From positions 1 to 64,000 of the forward strand of contig CAVBJS010000008.1 in NCBI GenBank assembly GCA_963596015.1: a DNA stretch of 64,000 nucleotides, written 5' to 3'. Origin of the DNA: CAG-791 sp963596015 (GTDB taxonomy: Bacteria > Bacillota > Clostridia > Lachnospirales > Lachnospiraceae). The position numbers and the translations under genes are program-made. Shown here in pieces: positions 8,702-16,340 of this stretch; position 1 is the first letter of the stretch, and each line of letters begins with the position of its first letter. The notes beneath the pieces were generated by a model. The model saw only the letters and a list, made by a program, of their open reading frames with translations. It was not told the origin of the DNA and ran no database searches.

Positions 8702-10189
8702 TCAGTTATAACTGACAGCATGCTCTATCGTATATCGATATCCAAAACGGCTCTTCGTTTCTATCCGCGCCTCCAGGCTGTCCACGCAGCCATCGATCCG
8801 AAAACGGTCATTCCCCTGGGTCTGCCGGATATCACTTTCCATCAGATCCAACAATCTGGCATTTTTAGTTTTTCCGTCCTGCAGGTAAAGCATGATGCGC
8901 AGGTATTCCTCATATCCCAATCCGCTTCCGCCGCTCTGCCCATGGGTGGACCATCCCGGCGCAAGTATTCCCGTCAGCGACGTCTGCCAGGTCGATGCAT
9001 CTTTAAATAATGGAACCTTTCCCCCTGCAAACAGAGTTTTCACGTCCTGCACACTTTCCAGATATCCCCAGGCAAATAAAATCGCTGTCTTAATAAGGGG
9101 CTGCAGCTCGGGCAGCAAAATTACAGCCGATAACACAGCCGCCATGGCATCTGCCTCTCCCTCCTTTCCTGTATCTGTAAACAGATAGGCGAGATTGGCT
9201 GCCTCTCTCAAAGCCAGCAGTGCGGTGGCCATGTCGGAGAGGTTTTCCTTATCGCTGGGATTTCCGTAGATCATATATTCTATCTGATATTTCAAACAGC
9301 TTTTTTCCAGCGGATTTAAGTAATTTCCGCACTTTTCAAAGACATACTGATCAAACATAAGTGCATCCGCTTCCGGATACTGATGGGTATTCTCCGCCTC
9401 CCAGCCGCTGCCGGCGGACAGACCTCTGGCCGATGGCCGGTCTGCTCCCTCCAGCGCGGCCTCTGACAGCTGCGCCATGCCGAAGATCTGATTCAATACC
9501 GACTGTTGCCGGAAGGAACATACTTCCTCTGCGGGATTTTCGATAGGCACTTCCCGTTCATTTCCCTCTTCATCCGTTACCGTGGGAGGCTCTGTTTCGG
9601 CAAGGGCCTCTTCATTCTGTATCCTTCGCTCCTGCCACGCACTTTCGCTGCTCTTAATGCCCTGGAATTGATCGATCTTTGTCAGAAGATCTCCCACATA
9701 TTCTCCACCGGGATGGGCCGTCATATAGGCATAGATCTGCTGACGCAGAGACTGACCTTCCAGATCCTGTATATATCTGGCATTTATGATCTCTACCGTT
9801 TCTGCCTCCAGGGAGGTCAGGTCCTTTTGGGAAGACTGGTAATTTTTATCTATATATTTCTGTAGGTGTTGCTGCGTCAGTCCCAGAGATGGGCTGCCGG
9901 TTCCGTAAGATGTGTCTACGTAGAAAAGGTTATATTGTTCATAGAGCGCACGGTGAAATTCGGCCAGCACGGAATTTAAGGAAATGTCTGCCGTGCACTC
10001 GATTTTCATGCGAATAGCATTCATCCGTGCGCCTTCCAGTAAGGTAAGGAAAAGAGAAAGCATGACCGCCATAGAAAGCGCCAGGTATATGGTCAGATAG
10101 GCATGCACATATCTGTTTTCAACGGGAAGCTTCCCTCCACTTACTCGATCACGGCAGGCAATTGCTTGCCCCCGCCTTCTTCCTTTCAT
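8702..10189 (-). CDS. DUF5702-like TadG-type pilus protein
   Basis: A 495-residue protein with one N-terminal hydrophobic segment (about residues 28-52, HAYLTIYLALSMAVMLSLFLTLLEGAR) and a large outside domain. The pattern of an EGAR motif after the helix followed by NSVLAEFHRALYEQYNLFYVD matches DUF5702 proteins found in clostridial Tad loci; I recognise the family by this pattern only. It is probably a minor pilus or anchoring component. Its ATG overlaps the Flp pilin stop (ATGA), indicating translational coupling. Confidence 0.75.
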   Translation of the reverse strand: MKGRRRGQAIACRDRVSGGKLPVENRYVHAYLTIYLALSMAVMLSLFLTLLEGARMNAIRMKIECTADISLNSVLAEFHRALYEQYNLFYVDTSYGTGSPSLGLTQQHLQKYIDKNYQSSQKDLTSLEAETVEIINARYIQDLEGQSLRQQIYAYMTAHPGGEYVGDLLTKIDQFQGIKSSESAWQERRIQNEEALAETEPPTVTDEEGNEREVPIENPAEEVCSFRQQSVLNQIFGMAQLSEAALEGADRPSARGLSAGSGWEAENTHQYPEADALMFDQYVFEKCGNYLNPLEKSCLKYQIEYMIYGNPSDKENLSDMATALLALREAANLAYLFTDTGKEGEADAMAAVLSAVILLPELQPLIKTAILFAWGYLESVQDVKTLFAGGKVPLFKDASTWQTSLTGILAPGWSTHGQSGGSGLGYEEYLRIMLYLQDGKTKNARLLDLMESDIRQTQGNDRFRIDGCVDSLEARIETKSRFGYRYTIEHAVSYN

Positions 10190-10362
10190 TTCATCACCGT
10201 GTTGCTTTCTTCTGTTATTTTTTCAAAAATGGTTTTAACAAGCTTCTGCAGCTGATCCTTAAAAATAATGACCAGACCGATCAGAACCACGATGATCAGG
10301 ATCACCTCTACGGTTCCCATTCCATCCTCTTCTTTCCAGAAACTCTGCAATCTCTCTTTCAT
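10186..10362 (-). CDS. Flp-type major pilin precursor
   Basis: A 58-residue prepilin. The basic leader ends in Gly, followed by MGTVEVILIIVVLIGLVIIF: cleavage after Gly gives the conserved Glu at +5 and a hydrophobic helix, the Flp hallmark. A short C-terminal charged tail follows. The start at 10362 is chosen because AAGGAG lies seven bases upstream; a longer reading frame from 10395 lacks a ribosome site. It is the likely substrate of the A24 peptidase(s) and the polymer extruded by TadA/B/C. Confidence 0.92.
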   Translation of the reverse strand: MKERLQSFWKEEDGMGTVEVILIIVVLIGLVIIFKDQLQKLVKTIFEKITEESNTVMK

Positions 10363-10709
10363 AACAGTTCTCCTTTCTTTGTATTTGTTCAGCACCTGCC
10401 AATTTCAACCGTTAATTATCTGTTTACTGACAAATTCACGATTAAAATTAGCAGGCGGCTCACGGCTTGCCCTTCCTGCTGTTTTTCTTTTCTGCATATG
10501 ATTCTTCCTTTCCACATGGCGGCCACTTCCATGGCAGCCCTTGCAGTATCCAGGTTGTTGTGAATGAATGTACTGCGTCTTTTCGCCACGCTTACTATCC
10601 ATAAACAACATCACTATTTAAACGGTATCGCTATTATTTCCTCTGCTATTATTTCCTTTGCTATTATTTCCTTTGTTATATTTATCAATCGGCGTATCAA
10701 TCTCCCAGA
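10363..10709. other. Gap between tadC and the pilin gene
   Basis: About 347 bases with the pilin ribosome site and a 15-bp microrepeat near the tadC end. A 69-codon minus-strand frame (10405-10614) is possible but lacks a good ribosome site and any family signature; I do not call it. Confidence 0.5.
10630..10674. repeat. 15-bp tandem repeat x3
   Basis: Three consecutive 15-base units, GCTATTATTTCCTTT on the plus strand (one base differs in the first unit), in the gap downstream of tadC. On the sense strand each unit contains AAAGGAAATAATAGC. Confidence 0.9.
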
Positions 10710-12200
10710 TTACATAGAAAAATTACTGTATGCCGGAATGATGATCATGATCATCGTGATTCCCAGCATCATGATCATGGGAAAGAGCAATTTCGTTCCT
10801 GCTTCCTCTCCGATCTGTCTGGCCAGGTTTCTTCTCTCTGCGAAGGCTTCCTCGGTTTCTGCCTGCAATATGGCCAGTAATTCCTGATTGCCCTTCCGCT
10901 GGTTTTGATTAAGCAGTGCACAGAATTTTGTATAACAGCGAAGGCGGCAGCGGTTTCCGAAATGCTCATAGGCGGTGCTTTCCACAACACTACTCTCTAA
11001 CTCATGACACAACAGCAGGATCTCCTCGTAGACAAAGCGACTTTCTCCGCTCTGCTGCTTCTGTCTCTGGTAATCCATGGCCATCCTGAAAAAAGCATTT
11101 CGCACACTGAGCCCGGCTCCCAGAAACAGTACAAAACGACTGATCATCTGCGGATAGTCCATTTGCAGCTGTCTCTCTCTCTGAGCCACCTTCTTTTTCA
11201 GATCCTGCTCCATCCCGGCGCCGCTGAGCACCCCCGCCACTACGATCAGTCCAAAAAGCAGCAGACTGTAGTCTTCCTTCCGGCTTTGCCAACTGATCTG
11301 CATACCGTCCACCACCTGGGGTAACTGAAGCCACTTTTCTGAGGCGGCCGTACTCTCTGCCTCCCACAAGGCTTCCTGTATCTGTTCTCTCTTTTTCTCC
11401 TCCCCGCTTTTGATCGGTGCTGTGACAGTCAGTGTATATTCCTTTGTGTAGCTGTCCTGCTCATAGCTCAGCTTTGCCATCAATGTCACCTTCTTTTTTT
11501 CATTTTCGCCCAGAAGTTCTCCATGTACCTCTCCGTCTGTATCCACCAGCGCATAGCTGCTGCTTTCCCATTTGATCTTGAAGGGGTAATCCGGCAGAGA
11601 AGAGGGTAGGTAAAGGTCCTTACTGACCGCCTGCAAGGATCTATTCTCACCCTGTATCGCCTTATCCAAAATAGCGAAAGCTTCCTCTGCCATAGTCTCC
11701 GTCTCCTGTGAAGAATACTGTCTGGCGCCGATGGTCAAGGTATATTCCCCGTCTCTGCCTTCATTGGCCTGCAGGATGGCTTCCATCTCCCCTGCGCCGT
11801 AATCGGCTCTGGCGATCTTCCCCTGTTCCTCGATCAGAAGCTCCTGCCGGCCGGCCATATGCGCCAGCAACGCCGCCAGATCCGCCACCGCCAGAAACAT
11901 CAATATCGTTCCCATCTTTCGGATATGAAAGCAATACGCTCTCCGGGACGCATCCCCCGCAGGATAGAGCACGTGCAGATCCATCTGTACCTGTTCCCGG
12001 TAGGATAGCATCCTCCTGTTTTTCGATCTTCCTGTAATTTTCTGTATCTTTTTATGCAGCCAAAGGGCCATGCGCATAAAGGGTCTCTGGAAAGCCGACA
12101 GATTCTCCTCCTGCATGATCTCCGGATCTTCTCCGCGGGAGAGGAAGGCTAGCAGTAAAAGCACTGCCAGTACACTGCCGTACAGGATCATTTTCCACAT
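10710..12200 (-). CDS. tadC: TadC-like type II/IV secretion F-domain protein
   Basis: A 496-residue membrane protein. N-terminal hydrophobic segments and an extra ~200-residue outside domain precede the F-like domain (from about residue 310: KKKVAQRERQLQMDYPQMISRFVLFLGAGLS), ending in two membrane helices. Together with TadB it forms the inner-membrane platform on which the TadA ATPase drives Flp pilus growth. ATG 12200 is preferred (AAGGAATG upstream) over an upstream frame start that would overlap tadB. The inserted domain makes it longer than the usual ~300-residue TadC. Confidence 0.85.
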   Translation of the reverse strand: MWKMILYGSVLAVLLLLAFLSRGEDPEIMQEENLSAFQRPFMRMALWLHKKIQKITGRSKNRRMLSYREQVQMDLHVLYPAGDASRRAYCFHIRKMGTILMFLAVADLAALLAHMAGRQELLIEEQGKIARADYGAGEMEAILQANEGRDGEYTLTIGARQYSSQETETMAEEAFAILDKAIQGENRSLQAVSKDLYLPSSLPDYPFKIKWESSSYALVDTDGEVHGELLGENEKKKVTLMAKLSYEQDSYTKEYTLTVTAPIKSGEEKKREQIQEALWEAESTAASEKWLQLPQVVDGMQISWQSRKEDYSLLLFGLIVVAGVLSGAGMEQDLKKKVAQRERQLQMDYPQMISRFVLFLGAGLSVRNAFFRMAMDYQRQKQQSGESRFVYEEILLLCHELESSVVESTAYEHFGNRCRLRCYTKFCALLNQNQRKGNQELLAILQAETEEAFAERRNLARQIGEEAGTKLLFPMIMMLGITMIMIIIPAYSNFSM

Positions 12201-12295
12201 AGTTTTATCATTCCTTTCGCTTCGCACAGGTATAAACAGGGTGACATTAGCCTGGATCACTGTATTTTCAAAGTTGCATTTTCGCAATTGTATTT

Positions 12296-13045
12296 TTAAA
12301 GCTGTATTTCCACGATCTTTTCCGACCAGACAAAGGCCACCATATATACCGCCAGGCAAACCGTCATGATCAAGATTCCCTTGAAGTTGTGATAGAGAGA
12401 ATCAAAAAAACCTCTGGATGTGATCCCCACGTAAAAAACGATCAAAAAAGGCACGGCATCCATGATCCGCTGTTCCAGCTTTTTGGCACTGATCATCAGA
12501 TCGATCTCTTTTTCGGTTTCCATGCGATCCTGCAGCAAGGTGATGGTTCTCTCCAGGATCTCCGTCATCTTTCCGCCGCCCCGCTTGGCGATGGAAAAAA
12601 CCTGGGCAAATTCCTGAATGTCCGGTATCTTGCTGCGGCTTCCGAACTCCAGCAGCAGTTTTTCCAGAGCAATGTGATTGTCCATTCCCTTGCTGATCTG
12701 GGTCATCTCCCGGCAGATCATGCTTCTCTTCCCAAAAAGAAATGCCATTTCCGGGACACACTCCCGAAACGCGTTTTCCGGCGAGTAGCCCGCCTTCAGA
12801 GAGGTCAGGATGCTGTGCATGGCCTCTTTAAACTGTTCTGTCATCTCTTTGTTCTTTTTATCCTCTGCCCTCTTGGAGCAGCGCCGCCAGATCGGCCACA
12901 GCATAGGAAGCAGAAAAATGAGCGCTAAAAAAGACCTGTAAAAGAAAAGAGCGATAAAAACCAGAATTCCAGCAGCTTCCGCTGCATACAGCAGGGATTG
13001 ACGATCCTTTGGTATGAGATTTTTTCTCCGGTGTACTTTTTTCAT
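12296..13045 (-). CDS. tadB: TadB-like pilus assembly platform protein
   Basis: A 249-residue type II secretion F-family protein: two N-terminal helices (about 18-50), a cytoplasmic F domain (FKEAMHSILTSLKAGYSPENAFRE, with KRGGGKMTEILERTITLLQDR) and C-terminal helices. It partners TadC. The start MKKVHRRKN at 13045 follows GGAGAAAAAAGAG. Immediately upstream lies a compound hairpin repeat copy with an 18-bp tandem array, so its leader differs strongly from those of the other tad genes. Confidence 0.88.
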   Translation of the reverse strand: MKKVHRRKNLIPKDRQSLLYAAEAAGILVFIALFFYRSFLALIFLLPMLWPIWRRCSKRAEDKKNKEMTEQFKEAMHSILTSLKAGYSPENAFRECVPEMAFLFGKRSMICREMTQISKGMDNHIALEKLLLEFGSRSKIPDIQEFAQVFSIAKRGGGKMTEILERTITLLQDRMETEKEIDLMISAKKLEQRIMDAVPFLIVFYVGITSRGFFDSLYHNFKGILIMTVCLAVYMVAFVWSEKIVEIQL

Positions 13046-13283
13046 CTCTTTTTTCTCCTATACGATACGCATGGATGATACTTACATCATCTATGTCCTT
13101 TACGTCATCTATATTCTTTGCATCGTCTATGTCCTTTACATCGTCTATATCCTTTACGTCATCTATATCCTTTACATCGTCTATATCCTTTACATCGTCT
13201 ATATCCTTCACATCATCGATGTCCTTTGGAAGAAATGCCATACGCCTTTCTTTCAAGTTCTCCCCTTCCACATCGCACCTTGC
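13046..13283 (-). repeat. Compound hairpin repeat, copy H, with tandem expansion
   Basis: Lies between tadA and tadB. The order in the sense direction is a degenerate alpha (GAAAGAAA paired with TTTCTTCC), a beta region expanded by 18-bp tandem units, the linker resembling GCGTATCGTAT and a truncated gamma (GGAGAA), then the tadB start. Read as protein the array would give KDIDDV repeats, but that frame has no independent start and runs out of frame into tadB. Confidence 0.75.
13083..13226. repeat. 18-bp tandem repeat x8
   Basis: Eight consecutive 18-base units close to TACATCGTCTATATCCTT on the plus strand, with mostly transitions between units (C/T at several positions). It occupies the position of the beta stem-loop of the compound repeat in front of tadB. 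Confidence 0.93.
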
Positions 13284-14513
13284 CTATCGCTCCGGCGGCA
13301 GGCCGGCTGACTCCAGCTTTCCCTGGTGCTGCAAAACAGCCTTTCGGCGCCAGGTCCCGTCAATGCGGCCGTTCTCCTGCTCCCCTGTTTCCTCAAATTG
13401 ATACAGCACCGACAGGCGGATCTGTCCATCCTCCAGTCCGACTACCTCTGCGATCTCCAATAATCGCCTGCTGCGGTCCCGCAGTCTCCCCAGATGCACG
13501 ATCAGATCGATGCCGGAAGCCAACTGGCCCCGGATAGCACTGACCGGCAGGTCCATTCCCATCATGATCATGGTCTCCAGACGCCGCAGCATATCTCCGG
13601 TACTGTTGGCATGTCCCGTGGACATGGAGCCGTCGTGTCCGGTATTCATAGCCTGTATCATGTCGATACTCTCGGCACCTCTGACTTCCCCTACGATGAT
13701 GCGATCCGGCCGCATTCGCAGAGAGGTGCGGATCAGATCTCTGATCGTGATCTCCCTGCAGCCCTCCATGTTGGCATTTCTTGCCTCTAAACGAACCAGA
13801 TTCTCTACATGCTGTATCTGCAGCTCGGCATTGTCCTCGATGGTGATGATCCGCTCTGAGGCAGGGACAAATTCCGAAAGGGCATTTAAAAAGGTGGTTT
13901 TACCGGAACCGGTGCCCCCGCTGATAAAAATGTTGTATCCGGCCCTTACTGCTTTTTCCAGAAATCTGGCTGTCTCCTCGGAAAGAGACTCCCACGCCAG
14001 CAGATCCCGCATGCGGATAGGCTCCTCCGGGAATCGCCGTATGGTCACGATGGGTCCGTTAAGGGCTATGGGCGGCAAAACCACATTCACACGGCTGCCG
14101 TCCTCTAACCTGGCATCTACGATAGGGGAAGAGGTATTTACCACCCGGTTGCAGGCCGCCACGATCTGCTGGATCACGTCCTCCAGTTTCTCCCCGGAGG
14201 TAAAATGTTGAGGATAGGGAATGATCTTTCCCTCTTTTTCCACAAAAACGTGATCCTTGCCATTGATCATGATCTCGGTTATCTCCGTATCATCCAGGAT
14301 TTCCTGCAGTACATCCAGCTTGCGGATGGCATAATAGAGCTCCCGGCGCAGCAGCTTCATCTGTTCCAGCCCAAGATTATCCGTCTTGGCTGCCTCTACC
14401 ACCGTCTCATCGATGAGATCCAATACTTCTTCATCCGGCACCTCTCTGGAAAAATCGATCCGTTCCAGGATGGTATTGTGAATTCGCTCTCTGATCTCCT
14501 CATAGGATTCCAT
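13284..14513 (-). CDS. tadA: TadA/CpaF secretion ATPase
   Basis: A 409-residue CpaF-type ATPase that powers Flp pilus assembly from the cytoplasmic face. Walker A is GGTGSGKTTF (about residues 196-205), the Asp box/Walker B region RIIVGEVRGAES is near 270, and the His box motif is NTGHDGSMSTGHANS. The N-terminal domain (EILDDTEITEIMINGKDHVFVEKEGK) is typical. Its start overlaps the end of tadZ by 14 bases. Length is normal for the family; no defects are seen. Confidence 0.96.
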   Translation of the reverse strand: MESYEEIRERIHNTILERIDFSREVPDEEVLDLIDETVVEAAKTDNLGLEQMKLLRRELYYAIRKLDVLQEILDDTEITEIMINGKDHVFVEKEGKIIPYPQHFTSGEKLEDVIQQIVAACNRVVNTSSPIVDARLEDGSRVNVVLPPIALNGPIVTIRRFPEEPIRMRDLLAWESLSEETARFLEKAVRAGYNIFISGGTGSGKTTFLNALSEFVPASERIITIEDNAELQIQHVENLVRLEARNANMEGCREITIRDLIRTSLRMRPDRIIVGEVRGAESIDMIQAMNTGHDGSMSTGHANSTGDMLRRLETMIMMGMDLPVSAIRGQLASGIDLIVHLGRLRDRSRRLLEIAEVVGLEDGQIRLSVLYQFEETGEQENGRIDGTWRRKAVLQHQGKLESAGLPPER

Positions 14514-15519
14514 ACCGTTCGTCCTCCATCAGTCTTCGGATGTAATCCGCCAGATCCCCGTGGGTCAGATTCTCTAATCTGGAGGGAAGCTCCTTAAAAA
14601 CGGGGATCTGCCAACGCCTGGTCTTAACGCACAGATCCTCGAAATGGGTATCCTTTAACGTCAGCTCATATTCCTTGATCTTGGCTGTGGAAAATCCGTC
14701 TGTCCTGGTCAGGGTATAGATCACCGCACATTCCCGCAGGATACTGAACAGTCCGTCCATGGCCTCCGTCAGATCCAGGATCAGATATTCATAATCCGTC
14801 ACCCGCTCAATGGTATGAAATAACTCTACCCATTGCCGGCTCTGCACCGCCCGCAGCTCCACAAAAGATTTCATAGGCGGAATAAAATGCAGGCCGTTTA
14901 AATTTTCCACCATCATATCCAGCTGCCCCGCCAGCTTCTCCCTGGCACATTCGTTGTAGTAGAGAAGGTCGCTGACGGATCCTCGAAAGCTGCGGTCCAT
15001 CATATACTCGAATCCGGAAAAATTCTCGAAATTCAGATACAGTACCTTGGACCGGGCGGCCAGCAACTGTCCCAAGGTCAGGGAAAAGGTGGTCTGTAAG
15101 CAGCGGCGTATGGGCGTATAGACGCCTATGATCTTCATACTGTTTTTATGCCGTATCCCCGGCAGGACCACATCCTGTGCTTCCGTCATATACCGGGCCG
15201 TTTTCTCCCGGATCTTGCGGGCAATGAATTCCATGGACTGGTATTTACTGATATTCTCCGGCTCCTCCCCCAGATAACTGTCGCTCTCATTGAGGATCAG
15301 AATGTTGGAAAAGCCGGCCTGCGCTACCCGGTGAGAATATTCGGATTCCGCCACCACCAGAAGCACCGTCCGCTCCATCATCTCCTTGCGCAGCAGTCTG
15401 TTGATATCAGAAAACACATATACTTCCAACGGAAAACCGTTTTTAGTCTTCAAATATTCCATGAGATGACAGGCATAATTCATCTCATCATCGTAAATAG
15501 CCACAAAATTGGTATTCAT
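14500..15519 (-). CDS. tadZ: TadZ/CpaE-like protein with degenerate P-loop
   Basis: A 339-residue protein: an N-terminal receiver-like domain without the phosphorylation pattern (MNTNFVAIYDDEMNYACHL...), then a MinD/ParA-like domain. Where the deviant Walker A (KGGxGKT) should be, there is GVYTPIRRCLQTTFSL (about 133-148), so the signature lysines are lost; atypical P-loops are known in TadZ proteins. It probably places the pilus machine at the membrane or pole. Its ATG overlaps the stop of the prepilin peptidase (ATGA). Confidence 0.82.
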   Translation of the reverse strand: MNTNFVAIYDDEMNYACHLMEYLKTKNGFPLEVYVFSDINRLLRKEMMERTVLLVVAESEYSHRVAQAGFSNILILNESDSYLGEEPENISKYQSMEFIARKIREKTARYMTEAQDVVLPGIRHKNSMKIIGVYTPIRRCLQTTFSLTLGQLLAARSKVLYLNFENFSGFEYMMDRSFRGSVSDLLYYNECAREKLAGQLDMMVENLNGLHFIPPMKSFVELRAVQSRQWVELFHTIERVTDYEYLILDLTEAMDGLFSILRECAVIYTLTRTDGFSTAKIKEYELTLKDTHFEDLCVKTRRWQIPVFKELPSRLENLTHGDLADYIRRLMEDERYGIL

Positions 15520-15941
15520 GAATAAAATCCCCCCAGAAATAAGATGACACCGAAGCCGATGGGCACGGCGAAATGGATATGACTATGCAGATTTTTTTCT
15601 TTGATGAGTAAGAGAAGAGACAGGAAACCGCCGATCAGAAAGGCGGCTGCGATACAATGCATAACAGATAAAGGTGAAAGATAAACGGCGATCGCCATGA
15701 AAAGCTTCACATCTCCGGCACCGATTCCCCGGATCCGGTAAACCGGATAGAGAAGCAGAAAAGAAATAAGAACAGATAGAAAGAGCGCCGGCATTCCCCG
15801 GATGCCGCCCTGTACAAAACGCAGGACAATCCCTGCCAGAAAAGCCGGTATCGTCCAGAAATTATAGATTTTCCCCTTTCGAAGATCCGTGACCATAGCA
15901 CCGGTCACCAGAATAAGGAGAAGGACATCCCGCTGCGTCAT
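15516..15941 (-). CDS. TadV/CpaA-type prepilin peptidase
   Basis: A 141-residue A24 peptidase, first gene of the Tad locus. The catalytic aspartates are in TDLRKGKIYN (about residue 19) and GIGAGDVKLFMA (about residue 76), with six hydrophobic helices. It processes Flp prepilin. The frame runs further upstream to 16022, but that part is read through a compound hairpin repeat; ATG 15941 is the natural start, directly after the delta stem-loop and GAAAGCGG. Confidence 0.9.
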   Translation of the reverse strand: MTQRDVLLLILVTGAMVTDLRKGKIYNFWTIPAFLAGIVLRFVQGGIRGMPALFLSVLISFLLLYPVYRIRGIGAGDVKLFMAIAVYLSPLSVMHCIAAAFLIGGFLSLLLLIKEKNLHSHIHFAVPIGFGVILFLGGFYS

Positions 15942-16130
15942 ATTTTCCGCTTTCTGCCGCAGCTTGTCTGCGGCTCCGTGAGGAGAATTTCGCGCAGGCG
16001 AATTCTCCGATGCGATATGCAATGATGACGTTTACGGCATCATTGCCGTTTTTAAGGAATGCCATCAGGCATTTCCTGCAAACTTTTCCACTTCCTGCCG
16101 CAGCTTGTCTGCGGCTCCGTGAGGAAAGCC
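15942..16130 (-). repeat. Compound hairpin repeat, copy B (delta-alpha-beta-gamma-delta)
   Basis: Before the first tad gene. In plus coordinates: delta 15956-15974, gamma 15982-16008, beta 16019-16046 (arms GCAATGATG and CATCATTGC), alpha 16047-16083 (inner GCC/GGC stem kept, outer arms only partly paired), second delta 16097-16115. The coding start follows the first delta within 15 bases. Confidence 0.88.
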
Positions 16131-16284
16131 ACCTATAAAAGCGCAGCAAAAAAACAGATAGAATCACCGATAGATACAGGTATTACGATAATAGAAAAAA
16201 AATGGGAATTTCTCGGCAGGCAGAACACCTGTCATTTTTGAACTTAAAAGAATAGTAGATCCATCGCTATTGCGATGTGGCTTG

Positions 16285-16314
16285 ATTATACGTTATCAAA
16301 AAAGGGACTGTCAA
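16285..16314 (-). promoter_or_regulatory. Tad locus promoter
   Basis: On the minus strand TTGACA (16309-16314) is followed by 18 bases and TATAAT (16285-16290). The -35 lies in the loop of the terminator hairpin of the HerA-like gene. The predicted start is near 16278, so the tad mRNA would carry all of repeat copy B in its 5' leader. Confidence 0.78.
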
Positions 16315-16331
16315 TCCCTTTTTTGATACGT
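16293..16331 (-). terminator. Terminator of the HerA-like gene
   Basis: The stem TATCAAAAAAGGG with CCCTTTTTTGATA around an eight-base loop, with a T-run on the minus strand, lies ten bases after the HerA-like stop codon. The symmetrical A/T arms could allow function on both strands. Confidence 0.85.
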
Positions 16332-16340
16332 TATGAATGA

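Noticed and set aside
13083..13226. CRISPR or iteron origin
   Set aside because: Units are contiguous 18-mers without spacers and no replication gene is adjacent; the real origin is at 56.1-56.6 kb.
12858..13271. 137-codon frame with KDIDDV repeats before tadB
   Set aside because: It has no proper family, overlaps tadB out of frame, and its repeat part is an 18-bp array within a hairpin-repeat copy.
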